This document shows, one piece after another, positions 1 to 11,316 of a stretch of DNA of 64,000 nucleotides (position 1 is the first letter of the stretch; every line of letters begins with the position of its first letter). The notes beneath the pieces are model-generated. The model did not search any database. It worked only from the letters and a program-made list of their open reading frames with translations, and had not been told where the DNA came from. Origin of the DNA: Isoetes taiwanensis (Eukaryota > Streptophyta > Lycopodiopsida > Isoetales > Isoetaceae); assembly GCA_021234155.1 (NCBI GenBank), contig JAJEKV010000064.1, forward strand, positions 7,628,001 to 7,692,000. The letters are read 5' to 3'. Position numbers and translations under genes: made by a program.

Positions 1-82
1 ACCGCCGCCCCGAAGGGTTTTCGAGGGAAAAACCTTAGCAGTAATAGGTCTGCTGGCATGCTATACAATTGTGTAGGATAGT

Positions 83-1175
83 TCAATACCATCCCGGAAG
101 ACACAACTGAGTCCGTGCATCTATAACCTCCTGGAGGTATGACCCCAACAAACCCACTGACGCCGTATTCAATAACTCATGCAAGGGTTGGCGGGCACTA
201 ATGTCGAACATATAAGCTCTACGATATGGGCAAGTATTTGAGGCAGATCTAGAGGGCATGACATGCATCCTCAATAAATACTGGTAGCAGCAGCAAAAGC
301 CTTACTCTCGTGCTTCAGGAGCCCAACATCTGTCTCAATCACGGGCGGCGTGCACCCGTCGCGAATGGAAGTTATAAGCATCGCTTCTTCATGGGCAGCT
401 GGGTGTACAAGAAATGCGATGTGGGCCTCGTGAGCTGGGATTGACTAGCTGGCGATAGTGTGCCCGGCTTGCGTCGTCGAGCATCGCATCGAGCTTCGCG
501 AAGGAAAGTAGCATCTAGGTACAACTTAAGTGCCTTGTGATCTTTCTTTGCCCTTACATATGCGCGCATCTGTTTGCACAGTATACCCCGTGAGAACCGA
601 GCTTGCTTGTCCTTCAATGAGGCTTTTGGTGTTTGGGGACCCATTGCCATGGCCAAAGCGAGGTTAGACAAGCGTGTATCACCATAGCGACCACCTTACG
701 GAAGTAAATGATATGGCGTTCCAATGCGGCCCGCTCAAGGGGTAGAAAACATGTCTCTGGGTAGGATGCGGTATGGGCGTGGACTTTACCCCAAGGGCTC
801 ATGCCAAGAAGGCTTTACGCACCTGCTTTCGAGGTCATTCGGTGTTGAGGGATATCAGGACCCCACACTTCTGCCCCATATAAAAGGCCGGCTCGACCAA
901 TGCAGAAATAAGTGTATTTGGTGGCCCGGGCATACAACTCTGCCAATGGTTGTTGTTACGCATGGCATATAGTGCTTTCAACTGCGGTGACCATGGCTTT
1001 GATGGTAGCATCCCAATGGGTGGTAGTAGAGAACTTCGATCCCCAAGTACTTGTAGGTCGGAGCCACCTCTACATCATGTCCACAGTAAGTGAATGAGGG
1101 AAGCCTTGGGCGGCGGGATGATGAAACTAGCGGCACCCTAGTTTTGGCCAAGTTAACTTTCGCGAGAATCGACAA
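83..1175 (-). pseudogene. LINE-alpha post-RT and C-terminal region (copy A)
   Basis: The frame at 1,175-978 has NLAKTRV followed by VEVAPTYKYLGIE, the conserved thumb-like segment just after the RT palm in LINEs. Farther down, frames at 671-372 and 274-83 carry basic C-terminal sequence. A zinc knuckle was not recognised in this family copy. The frame is broken at least three times. The plus-strand element at 30.1-32.4 kb has the same signature (VEVAPTYKYLGID), which ties the two together. Confidence 0.75.
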
Positions 1176-1409
1176 AAAGTGTCAAAGAGCATCGGTGGCG
1201 TTGCATGCCCTCACGGGTATAGGTCGGGGAGGTTGACATCGTCGGCATATATGAGTTGCGGATTGTGTGATGCATGAGATGAGCGCCCCTCCATGCTCGA
1301 GGAAGCCAATCTTCGGTGGTCAATGTCATGCAGGCCAAAGAGTGTGGGGGAGGGGGCAACCTTGGCGCCTCAATATCGCGATTACCGGCTGTCGGCGATG
1401 TGATCTGAT

Positions 1410-2344
1410 CTAAGCATACCTCGTATAGCCTATACGGCGTACGCAAGTCAAAGGGAGTCCCGGTAATTTGCGCCCGATCAAAAGCTTTTGTGAAATCCCG
1501 CGAAACAATAGTACGAGGTTTTGTCGGTGATTCCTGCTATCCTCAATCAATGTCTTGAGTGAAGATATGATCAATGGTGGAATGCCTAGGCTGAAAAAGC
1601 ACTGCGTGTGAGAGCTTCGCACATCTGCCTCCTCTACCCATATTGTCGTGGCATTGCTCAAGGATGCCCGCCAATAGTTTTGCAAAGAGAGCTGACCATA
1701 ATGATGCGATAGGGTGTTTGGGCATTGAGGGTCCCACGCCTTGTATATAGACACAACTCTACTAGTGGTCCCTTTGTGGAGGGAAGCCTTCTTGCAATGC
1801 TTTGTTGAATAGCGTCGTGAGAGCGAGGCACCGGTGGAGGCCCAGCCCATTTCAGAAGTTCTGCTTGCATGCCATCTAAATCTGTTGCCTTCCCATTAGC
1901 TAGACGTTGTAGGCCCATGATGACATCCCCTTATGTGATGACTAGAGCCATGCCTCTCTGTGGAGGGACTAGTGTCCGGCCCCGAGCGAATTCGTAAAAG
2001 GCATTCTGAATGCGTAGCCATTGCTCAGAGGTGATGTTCCACGTGGTAGAACATGCGGTCTTGCTCAAGACCCTTCTCGAGAATGTCTTGGGGTGCCGAT
2101 CGGGGAGACCAAACATCATTGTTGATGCTGCGAGGTATCTTGTCTTTCTTGTTCTTGAGGAAGGGCGGTATTGGTGATGGCTTGGGCGGGAGGTGGGATC
2201 AGTGACTTGCCGGAGTGTGCGCTTGAGCTCCTGACACTCATCATCGAACCACCTGTTGCGGGGGAATGTGGTAGCGCCCGAGGTTCGCCGTGAGCGGCCT
2301 CTCATAATGCATCTCTCAGCAGCTATCAGAAGTAGGTGAGTCAT
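1410..2344 (-). pseudogene. LINE-alpha linker and reverse transcriptase N-terminal part (copy A)
   Basis: From 2,344 the frame carries RWFDDECQELKR, the linker typical between endonuclease and RT of LINEs. From 1,918 it carries GLQRLANGKATDLDGMQAE, the start of the LINE RT domain. Then SRVVSIYKA (near 1,760-1,735), a serine-leucine stretch and QPRHSTIDHIF (near 1,596-1,560), which are RT motifs 1 and 2 of non-LTR elements. At least three frame changes occur between 1,918 and 1,410. The aspartate block expected next is garbled. Confidence 0.85.
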
Positions 2345-2402
2345 TTCAGGTGATTCTTTGTTGAAGTGTGGGGAGTTGCGGCCGGTCCTGCCGAGGTCAT
2401 GC

Positions 2403-3340
2403 TCAAGCGGTGGGCATCACGTCCACGCGGCCGGTAGTCGAGCGGTTTGGGGCACAGGTTGTTGAGGCAATAGATGCACGGGGAGCTTGCCAATGAAGAT
2501 GCACAAACAGTGGCTGGTGGTTCGAGTCCACTTCCTCGTCCCGAGTGTCTGTTCCAATGGAAAAATGGGTAACCAGGTGCAGATCCTGTTCCTCAACCAG
2601 TAGATAATCCACCACACTGGAGCCGCCCCTTTGGTTCTCCTGTCTACAAGTGCAGCAGCTAGAAGAGGCCATTGTGTTAACCCATTACAAACAACCAGGT
2701 CAAAGATACTACCCAGCAACAACAAGCGCACGCCATGGCGAAATATGGTTGTCGTCTGACACCCTTGACAAAGCCACCTCTGCGGGGTTCAACTGCAAGA
2801 CGTCCTCTGCTAGGGGCTCAAATTTTGGGACCTACTCGGCTCTTGTGCGTGCATTAAAGTCGCCAAGCAACATAACCTTGCCTAACTGTTTGTGCTGCTG
2901 TATGTCATCATATAGATCGACATAGTGCTCCAATCTATCCACATTTGAATGAGTGTTATAAAAGTTGCTCTCGGCATGTGGAAAGTAGCATCTTTGCTAT
3001 GAAGAGAATCTTTGCCCTTGTCATGTTGCCGCAGCGCACCCACAAGTATCGATTGTACATGCGTTTTTGCGAGGGTGAATGCCCCAAGGTTGCACGATAG
3101 TAGCAGGCAACCCCGCCATGCCCTCGCTTGCCTGTGCACTCATTGAACACCGAGTAATGCAGATAGCCCGGGAGGTTCGGCAGTCTGTGCCCTGCATGTT
3201 CCCATGTTTCCATGAGGAAAATGAGATCCATATCTGGTACAATAGAGTTGAGACTCTCCCCTTTCTGCCAAGGGAAGCCCGAAGCGGTTCAAGATACCAT
3301 CCAGAACAACTAAAGAATTCTAAGTTATGGATCATATCAA
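2403..3340 (-). pseudogene. LINE-alpha endonuclease domain remnant (copy A)
   Basis: Endonuclease/exonuclease/phosphatase-type domain that nicks target DNA for target-primed reverse transcription. Visible motifs in order on the minus strand: LMETWEH at about 3,215-3,196 (the catalytic Glu motif), GKRGHGGVACYYR at about 3,132-3,094, GDFNAR at 2,864-2,847, and a terminal DSNHQPL at 2,528-2,508. In most members of the family the last motif is SDHxP, so the Asp is Asn here; both copies agree, which suggests it is native to this family or predates the duplication. The pieces lie in different frames, so the domain is not translatable as it stands. Confidence 0.85.
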
Positions 3341-5123
3341 CAATCAGTATTTAACATTTTCCAGCTTGCCCAAGCTGTATTTGTAATCTCGGTTGCATGG
3401 AAGCCAGATTTGAAATAGTTGCAATGTGGAATAGAAGATAGAAAATCAAGTGTAACATGTATTAGAAGAGTATTTGTATTGAACAAAGTACTGATATGTC
3501 TTCATTTCTGTTTGATGAAAAGCCAAGCATTCAAGCATTGCTCATAATGCATGCAACATCGTAGAATCATAAGGCAATAATCATTGATGGCGGAGGAAGT
3601 AAGCTAGGTAGGCACAAATGCAAGAGTCAAAATAACTAGCATAAACATTCGAATGAGCAGTATATACCTGGCTCTCGAACTCTAGAAAGAACACAACTTC
3701 TATTGGGAAAACTCACATCCCAAGCAAAGGTATTTATAGCAAGTTCAATATAACAAAATGAAACAAAACAAAATGAAATGTTACATGTGATGGAGATGGA
3801 GAAATAGTGGTATTCAGAAACCCAACTGCCAATTTGAGGAGCAATAATGATATTTAGAAGTCAAATGCCAAATGAGATCGTAATGCAAAATGAAAATCTA
3901 AATCTAAGAAAAGCTCCACTGAACTAGTGTGATAAGACAAGTCCCAAATGGGTCATTTTACACCATATTTTGAAACCTTTAACCTTTCATTTTAATAAGG
4001 TTTTGAAGCTTGGGCTACACTGATATTATTGCATGTTTATGTCAGGAAACCCTAGTCTGCCCTTGCCGATTTGTGGGACTTTATGAGCATCAAATTGATA
4101 ACATTGCTTGAATGCTCATAAGCTTTCTACTCGTTTATAATAATTAATTCAAAACGAACTGCTCCAAGGTCGCGTAGAAAGCAAAGCAACATAATTTGAG
4201 GCCACTGTGCAATAATGTATTCTATTGGTATAGAAATAGTAGTGGCAGGAGCATGTTTGTAAGGTCCGTATTCGTGGCATCTATTAACTGGAACTTCAAC
4301 TCTAACAGTTCCTATCCTGTCTACTTTCTGATATGGAGCAAGCACGGGGGAGTGGTCCACGATGAATAGGTTATTGGAATATAGCAAATATTATGGCAAA
4401 TATTATGTAAATGTTATTCCTAAGATCACCTAATGATATAAAGGGGCTGAGCTATAACATCAAAATCAAGGGAAACGTCTAACATAGTTATAAGAACCAT
4501 TGATATTTATGGAAGGGGTCGAGGCACTATCATTGGGATGATTATTAGTTGAGGGAGCAGCCCATAGATAATATCTCATATGATAAGTCGTGTAATCTAA
4601 TTAAAGGCAATGAGCTATTTTGATATTAAAGGCAACTCCCTGCTAAAAAAGGCTAAAGTCGTGAAGAGGTCTATAAATAGAACTTAAAATTCAGTTAGAG
4701 ATATCTCTGCAATTAGAGCTCCGATTGAGACAACTTTTACTTCATTGAAACTGGCCCAGAGCCTAGTTTCCGAATTGGGGTGGCACATCTTGTAATTCAT
4801 CATTATGAGGGAGTAATGGCGGCAGTGTGACGGAGTCACAAATTACTGCTACAAGCGACATTCTGATTCTGATTTGCTTTTACGATGTGCGACTACTTGG
4901 AGTAAGCGAGACTAGCACGGAGGGCCAATAAGCCAGATGCCAGAGCTTTGTATTTGGCATAGCACTTGTGTTTTGCCATAATCCAGTGGATCCGATTGGG
5001 TGGTAATGGTGTTGTCGTATCAATTGTGCATTAATAAAGTTTCCTTAGTCCAGTGTTCTATTATTTTATCGTGGGTTCTATGATTATGTGTTATTACAAC
5101 AACCCAAATATACATGAGTCGTG
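3341..5123. other. Unrecognised stretch apart from one small ORF (copy A)
   Basis: AT-rich sequence with no coding signature other than the minus-strand ORF at 4,127-4,387. Almost identical to 37,741-39,518, with very few substitutions over 1.5 kb, which is the best place to judge the true divergence of the duplicates. Contains a short (AAAACAAAATG) run near 3,750. Confidence 0.5.
4127..4387 (-). CDS. Unrecognised conserved small ORF or exon
   Basis: An 86-residue frame, proline-rich and compositionally protein-like (for example DHSPVLAPYQKVDRI and VPVNRCHEYGPYK), with no family I can name. It carries no retroelement motif. Copy B (38,560-38,793) keeps the same residues but ends eight residues earlier because of a four-base difference at its 3' end. 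Either an exon of a host gene caught among the repeats or part of an unknown mobile element; no start context or splice signal settles which. Confidence 0.35.
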   Translation of the reverse strand: MLYSNNLFIVDHSPVLAPYQKVDRIGTVRVEVPVNRCHEYGPYKHAPATTISIPIEYIIAQWPQIMLLCFLRDLGAVRFELIIINE

Positions 5124-5560
5124 TCATTTTTCAATCAAAGGGGGAGAAAATTTAAGTTGTAGCAGATTATTTTTGTAAAAAATATCAAAAGCATTTTGGC
5201 ATTCCTGTGTCCATTCAATAGTTACAAATTTGCTCTCTTTCTTGCCAGATCTACCTATCTTGGTTGGGCTAGCTATGGGGCTTAGAATATGAGAGAAATT
5301 TGGCATGCACATTCTTAAAAAACTAATCATACCCATGAAACTCTTAACCTATTTGAGTGTCTTAGCAGTGCTAGCTTCTTTAGTGCTTCCATTATATCCT
5401 CTGCTGCCTTGATGCCTTTAGTGCACACTTCATGTCCAAGCAATTGGCCTTTCGAGCACAAGAACTGGACTTGTTTGGGTTTACACTTACACCACACTCT
5501 CTACATAATCACCAATCTTATTGTGGTAAGATATGCTTTAGTGCAAAAAATGAAATCAAA
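5124..5560 (-). pseudogene. Ty3/gypsy RT-connection fragment (copy A)
   Basis: Reading right to left, the frame carries CKPKQVQF, then GQLLGHEVCTKGIKA, the end of a Ty3/gypsy reverse transcriptase palm (family consensus LGHxVSxxGI). After one frameshift near 5,350 comes FMGMISFLRMCMPNFSHI, then WTQECQNAFD, which match the SFLGxxxYYRRFIxxFS and W-x-CQxAF blocks at the RT/RNase H junction. Upstream RT motifs and RNase H were not recognised. It is unrelated in sequence to the plus-strand gypsy element at 14-21 kb, so two gypsy families are present. Confidence 0.85.
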
Positions 5561-5573
5561 TACCTAGAGTTGC

Positions 5574-5858
5574 ATGTTCCAGGCAAGTTGTAAGGATAAG
5601 AAATTAGTCTTGATATCAGATTTGGAGTTTCTCAAGCATGTGCTACAAATTGATGCATTGTACTTTCTTCACAACGGGAGTGGCCTGAGGCTTTCGACCA
5701 AAGAGAAACAAATGAGATCGGGAGATTTTGAAAAAAAACTTTTCAAACATATCAAGGACTACAAATTTCAACTGGAAGAAACTCACTTCAAAAGAGGAGG
5801 TACATCAATCATAGTGTTCTTTCATTTGTATTGTAGTATCCTCCATTTTTTTGGTTGA
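5574..5858 (+). other. ORF of 94 codons, same in both copies, unrecognised
   Basis: Open frame starting within the 5' part of the opposite-strand gypsy fragment region. The predicted protein is lysine-rich with no motif I recognise. Copy B (39,970-40,254) encodes the same protein. Because it overlaps former gypsy RT sequence on the other strand, it is quite possibly only a chance frame. Confidence 0.2.
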
Positions 5859-6189
5859 ATTTGATTGCATTGTAATTGAGGCAATTGAACTATTAAATCA
5901 ATAAAGAAGGAAGCTAACGAATTGATTGGTCAAAAGTCCATCAAGCGTCGTTCTCTAAGGAGGATTTCAAGGTATTACTGCAACCAGATTGCCTTAAATT
6001 GCCAAATGACCCTGAGCAAAAACATGCTCGCCGATGAACAAATGATGTAATTACCAGAGCAATCGAACTCCCTCTCCCCTCGAGTCTAAAAGGTGTTATA
6101 TGGAAATTCATAAGTATTATCAACTCTTATTTATATTGTGACCATGAATGTTTTTATGAAAGCATGGTCGTATTGTAACAGGAACATCT

Positions 6190-6665
6190 ACATGGATCCC
6201 CCCTTCCCAAAAAGGGGGAGATTGAGCATAATAAATGAGTCTTTGGAGAACCGTAGTTGTTGATTTGTACATAATGGGAAATTTCCATGAGGAAATGTCA
6301 AGATAAGTGGAAATAGTTTGTAATTCCCTAAATACAACATGAGATTTTTTAGCACATTATGTTCTTTTTATATTTTAGAAAGCATCAATTGAACTAGAAG
6401 CGAGCTCAAGACCTTGATGAGCAAGTAATGGCGATGCATGAGCCCGCCAATTTGAAGAGGCAATGACGACAATGCCAACATAATAGTCTGATCATTAGTT
6501 GGAGCTTGAGATTTCGCATTTTGTTGGACTAAATGCTAATGTAGTTTTTGTTAGGCTATAAAAGAACTGTCTCTAACTCAAATGTCTACATTTGTAAGAA
6601 CTATTAATTTTACTTTTATTGATTTTTCATATTTATTATTGGGGTCCTTAGAGCGTTTCAATTCT
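6190..6665 (+). repeat. LTR-like stretch with polypurine tract and TATA box (copy A)
   Basis: At 6,213-6,224 there is a polypurine run (AAAAAGGGGGAGATTG) of the type that sits just before a 3' LTR, followed by TGAGCATAATAAATG. About 330 bp on is CTATAAAAGAAC (near 6,555), a TATA-like box, and GGGGTCCTTAGAGCG near 6,643, which faintly resembles a tRNA primer-binding site. This fits one LTR of an LTR retrotransposon, but the second LTR and target duplications were not found. Copy B is at about 40,590-41,060. Confidence 0.35.
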
Positions 6666-6879
6666 GCATACAATCTTCCAAATTCTATTCTTTACAAGTT
6701 TTGAAATACTTACTATACAAAGTTAATATCTAATATATTTCCTATAATACATCAATTTCTAAAGTACCACTAAACTCAGGTGATGGTGATCCTCTTCAGT
6801 TTGTATTTGTATGCACATGTGCTCTTGCTGCACATTCCATTGGGAGAACCATTGAGCTCGTCTCTCCTTCTAGCAGGCC

Positions 6880-7400
6880 ATGAGGCAGCACTACGGACCA
6901 TAACCATGGTATAAGCGGACGTCCATTGCCTATACTGACTACCTTTTGAAAGTAGATAGTGTGGCAGTCAAGTGCGGCCCTTTATAGGGGCAAGAAACTT
7001 GTCTCATGCAGAAGAATCTGATATGGGACTATATTTTACCCCAAGTGCCGGAGTTAGGAAGGCTTTCTGCACCTGTTCCAAAACATTCCAAGTGGTCAGG
7101 ATATCAACGTGCCCCAGACTTTGACCCTATATGGAAGAATGAGCTCCATTAAAGTGTGACCGATGGGCTTAGTCACACAACTCTGCCTTGTAATTGTTGT
7201 TCTACATCACATACAGTGCCTTCCAGCCCGCTGTCACTCATAATCAAAAAAATTCTATGCTCAAGTACTTGTAGGTGGGTGCTACTTGCATATTTTGCCC
7301 CTGATAAGCAAAGCCTTGGCTAGCGCGTAGATGAGATGAGTAATACCAACTTTGAACCTTAGTGTTGGCCAAGAGTAGTACCTTAGTCTTGGCCAAGAGA
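6880..7400 (-). mobile_element. LINE-alpha fragment (copy A)
   Basis: Nucleotide-level match to 690-1,150 of the minus-strand LINE-alpha: both contain AAGTGCGGCCC-like sequence, a TTTACCCCAAG block, and a CAAGTACTTGTAGGT block that encodes the KYLG motif on the minus strand. Ends cleanly around 7,400 and holds no usable frame. An older, separate insertion of the same family. Confidence 0.75.
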
Positions 7401-7640
7401 CTTTCCTTTAAAGTCACCTTAACATTGAACGTTAATATTGTAACCCTGTTACACCTTTAAAGTCACCTTTAATATTTGACCCCTCTATATAAAGGCCTTA
7501 GTTGTTGCTTCTATCTTTTGGCTTCTCCTATCTCGGATCTCGCGCCTCAACTCCAGTGCCTTCGCCTTGGGCCCCGGCCATAGCATCAGGTCTTGACCTC
7601 AAAGCGCCCAGCTATGGATGTCACACGGTTAGTCAAATTT
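7391..7640 (+). promoter_or_regulatory. TATA-bearing promoter-like stretch (copy A)
   Basis: TATATAAAGG at 7,486-7,495 is a good plant TATA box. Just upstream the block CCTTTAAAGTCACCTT occurs twice (about 7,394 and 7,454), as repeated upstream elements often do. Downstream is a C/T-rich leader-like run to about 7,640. No clear reading frame follows, so it may be an LTR promoter or a dead gene promoter. Copy B has the same box at 41,885-41,894. Confidence 0.45.
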
Positions 7641-9060
7641 CCTCCATGGGTTCTTTTACGTAGTTATGAGTCCTTTTGTAGGTATTGAACTGTATTGAGT
7701 CTTATGGATGGACTTGAAGTATGATCTTATTGTATGTATAATCTATGGATGATCTTGTGAATGATCTAGCTCTTAAGCTTGCACTCATTGCAGGTCATGG
7801 GAAGGAACTGTCTTTTATAGTAAGTCCTTGATCTAGAAGATTAGTATGTATTTGTTAGTATGCTCCTAGTTCTAGGGGTTTTGAACTATTTGGATTCCAA
7901 GTCAAGGCCACATGTGATCTCCATGGAATAATCGGGGTTTTGCCATAAGTTGAGTAGAAACACTAGCATGATCTAGTTCAACTAAGTAATGACGAGACTG
8001 GCTCCCCAGTTGGGGATGCAATGACGGGTATGGATCAATGTGTCTCTGATGAGGAGTAGTTAGTAGGTGATCCTCGACTCTGTCCCTTGTAAACCATGGC
8101 CATGCTTCAATTCAATGGCATTAACCCATAGTTCTACTCGCGGACACTTAGGCATTACTCAGTTGTGTCGCGGAGGAGTATACTTTGGAAAATCCTTGAG
8201 GTAATACTATGGGCTCTTCTATGGGTACCGTGTCCCCAAGCTCCAGATCACCTCTGGCATTCATGGTTGACCCTATCCTCGCAAGACTCAAAAGAGGGAT
8301 GGAAGTGGAAGCCTAGCCTTATTGCATATAACTTGCCAGTTAGTCAGTAAGCACTCTTGTCTTATGAAAAGCCCTGAGACTCGGTGACCAAACTACTTCT
8401 TTTAGATAATCTCTAAATTGTAAGATATACATATTTTAGCATACTCTAAAGGTAAGATGGTACCCTCTTGCTCATTCACATCTCTAGCTTACAAATATCT
8501 CTCTTTGGATATTGTGGGCTCGGGTGTGACTTAATGGCTATGAAACAAAAGAAGTAGCTTAACCAAAATGCAATCCACATGTAGTTGCAACTATATTTCA
8601 ATTGCACCCAAGATAAGATCATTGGACAATAACGCATAGGACATATGTAGGAACTATTAGGTTCTGCTTCCATCTGCAGAAAAAATAGTTGAATAAGGTG
8701 TTCTATTCAAGTAGAAGAAATGGATACATAAATAGGTTGTACCAGGATCTTATCAAACAACTTAGTTGAGTCTCCAGATTCACCTTAAAAAAAAATCATG
8801 CTGAATATTTGAACATTTTAGGCTTAATAATATGATTATGTATGTCTATCCACCAAGAATATAAGCAATGGAACGATGAACTGGGATAAGTTTTATAGAT
8901 GTAAGTGTGTATAGAGAATATGAATGGACAATCTAAGACAATAACTACATTTTTTTTTTACATAAAGCGAGACCACGATAGTATAACCATGCTTTTAGCT
9001 TGACAATAAAAGCAACATCGATAAATTTGTTTGTGGTAATAATATATAGCATATATAGCA
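7641..9060. other. Unrecognised stretch (copy A)
   Basis: No recognised protein or RNA. Includes a short frame at 8,165-8,350 (plus) and one at 8,476-8,673 (minus) that are the same in copy B, but neither shows a family motif. Nearly identical to 42,040-43,450. Confidence 0.4.
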
Positions 9061-9064
9061 TAAT

Positions 9065-9175
9065 AACATGGGGTTTTTTCTTTGTGTTTTTATGCGGCTT
9101 TTCACTAAGGTTTTCCTATGATTTCGTGATGTATTCAAATGGATGTACTAATGCGTACATCTAGAGTGCACCATT
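9065..9175 (+). repeat. Dispersed direct repeat, first member (copy A)
   Basis: The run CTAAGGTTTTCCTATGATTT through CTAGAGTGCAC is repeated in diverged form at 10,448-10,552. The two members flank 1.27 kb of sequence and could be the ends of an old element. Also present in copy B at about 43,465-43,560 and 44,845-44,945. Confidence 0.6.
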
Positions 9176-9180
9176 CCTGA

Positions 9181-9383
9181 GCCATTGATTTTAGCCTTTT
9201 TTTTCAATGGTCAACAACCAATGGCTCACAACAAAAGCCCTTTTTTTTGTGCGTGTGGTGCATAATGGGCACATGAAGGGCCATTGATTTTAGCCTTTTT
9301 TTTTCAATGGTCAACAACCAATGGCTCACAACAAAAGCCCTCTTTTTTTTGTGTGTGTGGTGCATAATGGGCACATGAAGGGC
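9181..9383 (+). repeat. Tandem duplication, 99-bp unit (copy A)
   Basis: Two head-to-tail units, each starting GCCATTGATTTTAGCC and ending ATGGGCACATGAAGGGC. They differ only in the length of T runs and one or two bases. Copy B holds the same two units at 43,572-43,771. Confidence 0.9.
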
Positions 9384-10009
9384 TTGAAGGGCGCATGTAG
9401 TGCGGTTTCCCGCCGGCAACACATTTCTTATCATAACTTTTGATCCAGAGCTCTGTTTGAGATGATTTTTATTGCGTTGGAAAGCTCTCTTCGAGATCTT
9501 TTTGATAATGTATGATATGGATATGTTTGGTTAAGTTATCTATGCTAAAACAGCAATTTTCGGCCGGGTTTGATAGGCTTTCACATCCTACCGGTGATTA
9601 ATCTGAGGTTGCGCTATTGGATATTGTTTTTATGGCTCATTCGAATGAAGCTTGCAAAAAAAATTACTATGCATTTTTAGATTTTGAGGCGGTTATTAAG
9701 CAAATTCCAAGGCTTCTAGATCCTTGTGGTAACAAAGCGAGAAAAATTTCCACTTTGGTTTCTCACCACAAAAAATCCATGGAGGCCAAAAATTGCATTT
9801 AAATTCGGTTGAAAAATATTTGTGTATGGGTGTTGCAAACTTTATGACTTCGAATAATGGGATCAATTTGCTCTATCTTTATGGTAACTTTTACTTATGT
9901 TCTATTTGTTTTATTGTGATCAAATTCAAAAGCTACAGGTGATGAAAGCCTCAAATGAATTCTAGTTTTTTTTTTTGGGTTTGAATTTTAAAATTTTTGT
10001 CACACAGGG

Positions 10010-10440
10010 AGGAGGGGAGGGTTGGCGTCCCTAAGGCCCCGAAGAAGGAACCAAAAATTTTGCAACACAAACCATTAACATCCAACATATAAAAATTAAA
10101 TCCCCAACACATAACAACCAACGCATAACAACCATTGACATTAACAACCAACACATAACGACCATTGACATTAATTAACACAACCATTGGGTTCAACACA
10201 TTTAAATTAAAATCCCCCTTAAACCCCCTTTGGTTTGGGTGCATATTCACATGGGGGTGACTCCGGACAGCGAGAGCCCTCATAATTGTATTTTGCACGT
10301 ACGAAATCAACATCATATAGTATTCAGCTTGAAATCTTATAGTATTTTGCGAATTTTGTTATCTGATTATAGCAAATTTTGTACTTGCATACCCCAAGCG
10401 AGGAACTTTATGTATGGTGTAGATTAAGGAATAAGGGGTG
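10010..10440 (+). mobile_element. Single-arm relative of the foldback element (copy A)
   Basis: Shares with the foldback element at 12,937-13,502 the blocks GGTTTGGGTGCATATTCACA, AGCGAGAGCC, a CTTATAGTATTTTGC stretch and GCATACCCCA, in the same order, but has only one arm. On its left it has an internal tandem array built on AACCAACACATAAC and ACCATTGACATT (about 10,085-10,175). No coding capacity. Copy B at about 44,390-44,835. Confidence 0.7.
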
Positions 10441-10447
10441 AATAACG

Positions 10448-10552
10448 GGGTTTTTTTTCTATTTTTGTACTTTTTTTTCCTAAGGTTTTTATATGATTTC
10501 ATGGATGTATTTGATGAGGCATACTAATTAGTATATCTAGAGTGCACATACG
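10448..10552 (+). repeat. Dispersed direct repeat, second member (copy A)
   Basis: Diverged copy of 9,065-9,175: both run from CCTAAGGTTTT through CTAGAGTGCAC. See the first member. Confidence 0.55.
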
Positions 10553-11316
10553 CTTGAACTAATTTTGATGCCTATATCCAATGGTTTAGACCCATATATC
10601 ATATATTTCGTTATTATATTGTACTTTTCTTATTGTATCACATTACGCTTGACATGCAAGGCTCTAGATAACCCATTTTAGGGTTATGTATTTGGGAACT
10701 TATTGACTTCCTTCATCATCATGAGGGTAGATAGGTCTCATCGTCAACATTGAGCATCAGTTGTCTCCGGCATCGGACTTAAGCGATTGGCGGCGGGGCT
10801 GCACCCGCAGTGCGAACACGAGGGATCTCCATCGCCCAATACCAAACCATGCGGCTCCTTCTTGGAATTAGATTGAAATTGACACGAGGGGGCTTTTTGG
10901 CTGCCGTGAGATAGGGCCTAATCTAGTTGGATCGGCTTCCACGGGCTCTTGGTTAGTTTGATTCAAGCATGGGATTTTTTGTTCATAGGGGGAATTTAGG
11001 GCATCGAATCCTTTTCCTTGGAACTTTTCAATTGTGGGATTTGAGCTTCCTTGAAAGGAAAGATCTCTAGCTGAACATATAGTTTATGATTAGGGCATAT
11101 CGGTATAAGCGAGGCGCAATATAGGTATGCTTTTGTTTTGCTCAAGTGAAGGATTGTTTGAGAGTTGTGAAGCATCGGTTTTTGGTGATTTTCAACTATA
11201 ATGAGTAAGCGAAGAGTACATCTTATTTTGTGAATTTAAAGTGCCCGATTAATCGTATTTGTTTTGAAAAAAGTAGCGAATGAGATTCTTTGACCTGCAT
11301 AGGTGAATCAACATAG
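10553..11316. other. Possible 5' leader and first intron of the dehydrogenase-like fragment (copy A)
   Basis: No retroelement signature. The stretch from about 10,700 leads into an exon at 11,317, with a pyrimidine-rich TTCTTTGACCTGCATAG just upstream. It could be 5' UTR plus intron of that gene piece. This is inferred only from position. Confidence 0.25.

Larger units (their letters stand above)
1..3340 (-). mobile_element. LINE-alpha, non-LTR retrotransposon (copy A, decayed)
   Basis: A non-LTR retrotransposon read right to left: apurinic-type endonuclease (about 3,340-2,403), linker with a WFDDEC motif (2,251-2,234), reverse transcriptase (about 1,920-1,180), post-RT region (1,175-300) and 3' UTR at 1-80. 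The reading frame is broken many times. Its 3' end is cut by the window edge; copy B shows the UTR running on to a GAATT-repeat tail. The same family occurs at 30,128-32,451 on the plus strand and as fragments at 6,880-7,400, 21,625-21,905 and 23,240-24,020. Family name is mine; I cannot assign a clade with confidence. Confidence 0.9.

Noticed and set aside
6190-6665. Firm LTR call with both termini
   Set aside because: Polypurine tract and TATA box fit, but no second LTR or target duplication could be found, so kept only as LTR-like.
9951-10316. Minus-strand 121-codon frame
   Set aside because: Translation of the tandem array and arm of the foldback relative; repetitive VNG/NVN residues only.
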